In this document: positions 6,362-6,717 of the stretch, one piece after another
Layout of the letters: every line of letters starts with the position of its first letter
How positions within the stretch are numbered: position 1 is the stretch's first letter
Translations under genes and position numbers: made by a program
Notes under the pieces: generated by a model
What the model was told of the DNA's origin: nothing
The model's database searches: none
The model's input: only the letters and a program-made list of their open reading frames with translations
DNA from: an uncultured Clostridia bacterium
GTDB taxonomy: Bacteria; Bacillota; Clostridia; Oscillospirales; CAG-272
DNA length: 6,717 bases
Assembly: GCA_904502055.1 (NCBI GenBank)
Contig: CAJGDZ010000094.1
Location: 1-6,717 of the forward strand
Reading direction: 5' to 3'

Positions 6362-6390
6362 ATTATATCATAAAAAGGAGAAAATGTCAA
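6362..6390 (-). promoter_or_regulatory. Consensus promoter of the DeoR-family gene
   Basis: Read on the minus strand, TTGACA (6390-6385) and TATAAT (6367-6362) are separated by 17 bp with a TGn extension. Both hexamers are perfect consensus. The start would be near 6355, leaving a leader of about 30 nt. Such a strong promoter on a repressor gene suggests that it is itself repressed. Confidence 0.85.
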
Positions 6391-6408
6391 ATTTTTTTCT
6401 GAATTCTA

Positions 6409-6437
6409 TTGACAACATAAAATCAAATTGATAAAAT
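6409..6437 (+). promoter_or_regulatory. Promoter of the divergent glycoside-hydrolase-like gene
   Basis: TTGACA (6409-6414) and TAAAAT (6432-6437) are spaced by 17 bp, with TGA just before the -10 box. The -35 boxes of this and the repressor promoter are 18 bp apart, back to back. An inverted repeat ATCAA-A-TTGAT (6422-6432) fills the spacer, and a direct repeat ATAAAAT(T)CAAAT (6417-6428, 6431-6443) overlaps the -10. Either could be a repressor site. Confidence 0.85.
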
Positions 6438-6465
6438 TCAAATAAGAAATGTTAAGATCTACTGC

Positions 6466-6470
6466 GGAGG
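6466..6470 (+). promoter_or_regulatory. Ribosome binding site of the glycoside-hydrolase-like gene
   Basis: GGAGG ends 5 nt before ATG 6476, supporting this start for the gene cut by the right edge. Confidence 0.75.
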
Positions 6471-6475
6471 TTTCT

Positions 6476-6717
6476 ATGAAATTCACACACGCGAACGCCC
6501 CAACAAACGATTCGTTTTTTTTCGTAGAGGCATTCAAGTCGCCCCGTACCGAATTTTATCCCGCGTTCACCTGGACGTGGAGCAATCCTCTTTCGAAGGA
6601 GGAGATCAAGCGTCAGCTCGACGAATACGCCGCCAACGACGTGCGGTTTCTCTATATTCTTCCTCAGCCCAAGAACTTTCGCCCCAACTCAATGCCCACC
6701 AACCTTGAGCCGGATTA
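6476..6717 (+). CDS. Glycoside hydrolase-like protein, N-terminal 80 residues (GH106-type or related barrel), partial
   Basis: The frame is open from ATG 6476 to the window end. Residues 20-63 (FKSPRTEFYP, then FTWTWSN at 31-37, LSKEEIKRQLDEY at 39-51, and VRFLYILP) resemble the first strand and helix of a group of (beta/alpha)8-barrel hydrolases that includes GH106 alpha-L-rhamnosidases. These start 'F..PP.E.RP.PFWSWN..L..EE..RQI..M...GI.G.F'. The hydrophilic N-terminus has no signal peptide, so the enzyme is probably cytoplasmic and would act on an imported glycoside. The catalytic part is beyond the window, so the family is a similarity call and activity is unproven. It is transcribed divergently from the DeoR-type repressor, which suggests co-regulation. 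A link to rhamnosides would fit the rhamnulokinase-like kinase nearby. Confidence 0.6.
   Translation, partial: MKFTHANAPTNDSFFFVEAFKSPRTEFYPAFTWTWSNPLSKEEIKRQLDEYAANDVRFLYILPQPKNFRPNSMPTNLEPD

Overview
The window looks like chromosomal DNA from a Gram-positive anaerobe of the Clostridia, possibly gut-derived. This is an inference. It rests on three TTGACA/TAtAAT-type promoters with 17-bp spacers and TGn extensions, strong GGAGG-type ribosome binding sites, intrinsic terminators and the gene families present. No rRNA, tRNA, CRISPR array or mobile element was seen.

Layout. (1) Positions 3-125 hold the last 40 codons of an MsmX/UgpC-type sugar ABC transporter ATPase, closed by a hairpin at 133-175. 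(2) Positions 207-1292 encode a stand-alone FAD-dependent oxidoreductase of the geranylgeranyl-reductase-like group. (3) A well-formed promoter at 1319-1347, followed by an operator-like near-palindrome at 1355-1379, drives a tight three-gene operon: a Gfo/Idh/MocA-type NAD(P)-dependent oxidoreductase (1440-2570), a divergent class-III PLP-dependent aminotransferase (2583-4124) and a rhamnulokinase-like FGGY sugar kinase (4134-5519). (4) A bidirectional terminator at 5525-5557 separates the operon from a convergent DeoR-family repressor gene on the minus strand (5568-6326). (5) Back-to-back promoters at 6362-6437 serve the repressor and a divergent gene starting at 6476. That gene runs off the window and begins like a GH106-type or related (beta/alpha)8-barrel glycoside hydrolase.

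The genes suggest one carbohydrate-use locus. A cytoplasmic glycosidase would release a sugar from an imported glycoside, possibly using the shared ABC ATPase upstream. A dehydrogenase and an aminotransferase would remodel it, a rhamnulokinase-like enzyme would phosphorylate a ketose, and a DeoR regulator would sense a phosphorylated intermediate. The combination of class-III aminotransferase, Gfo/Idh oxidoreductase and rhamnulokinase-like kinase is not the standard L-rhamnose pathway, since no RhaA isomerase or RhaD aldolase is seen here. It could be a salvage route for an amino-deoxysugar. That is a hypothesis, and the substrate cannot be read from the sequence.
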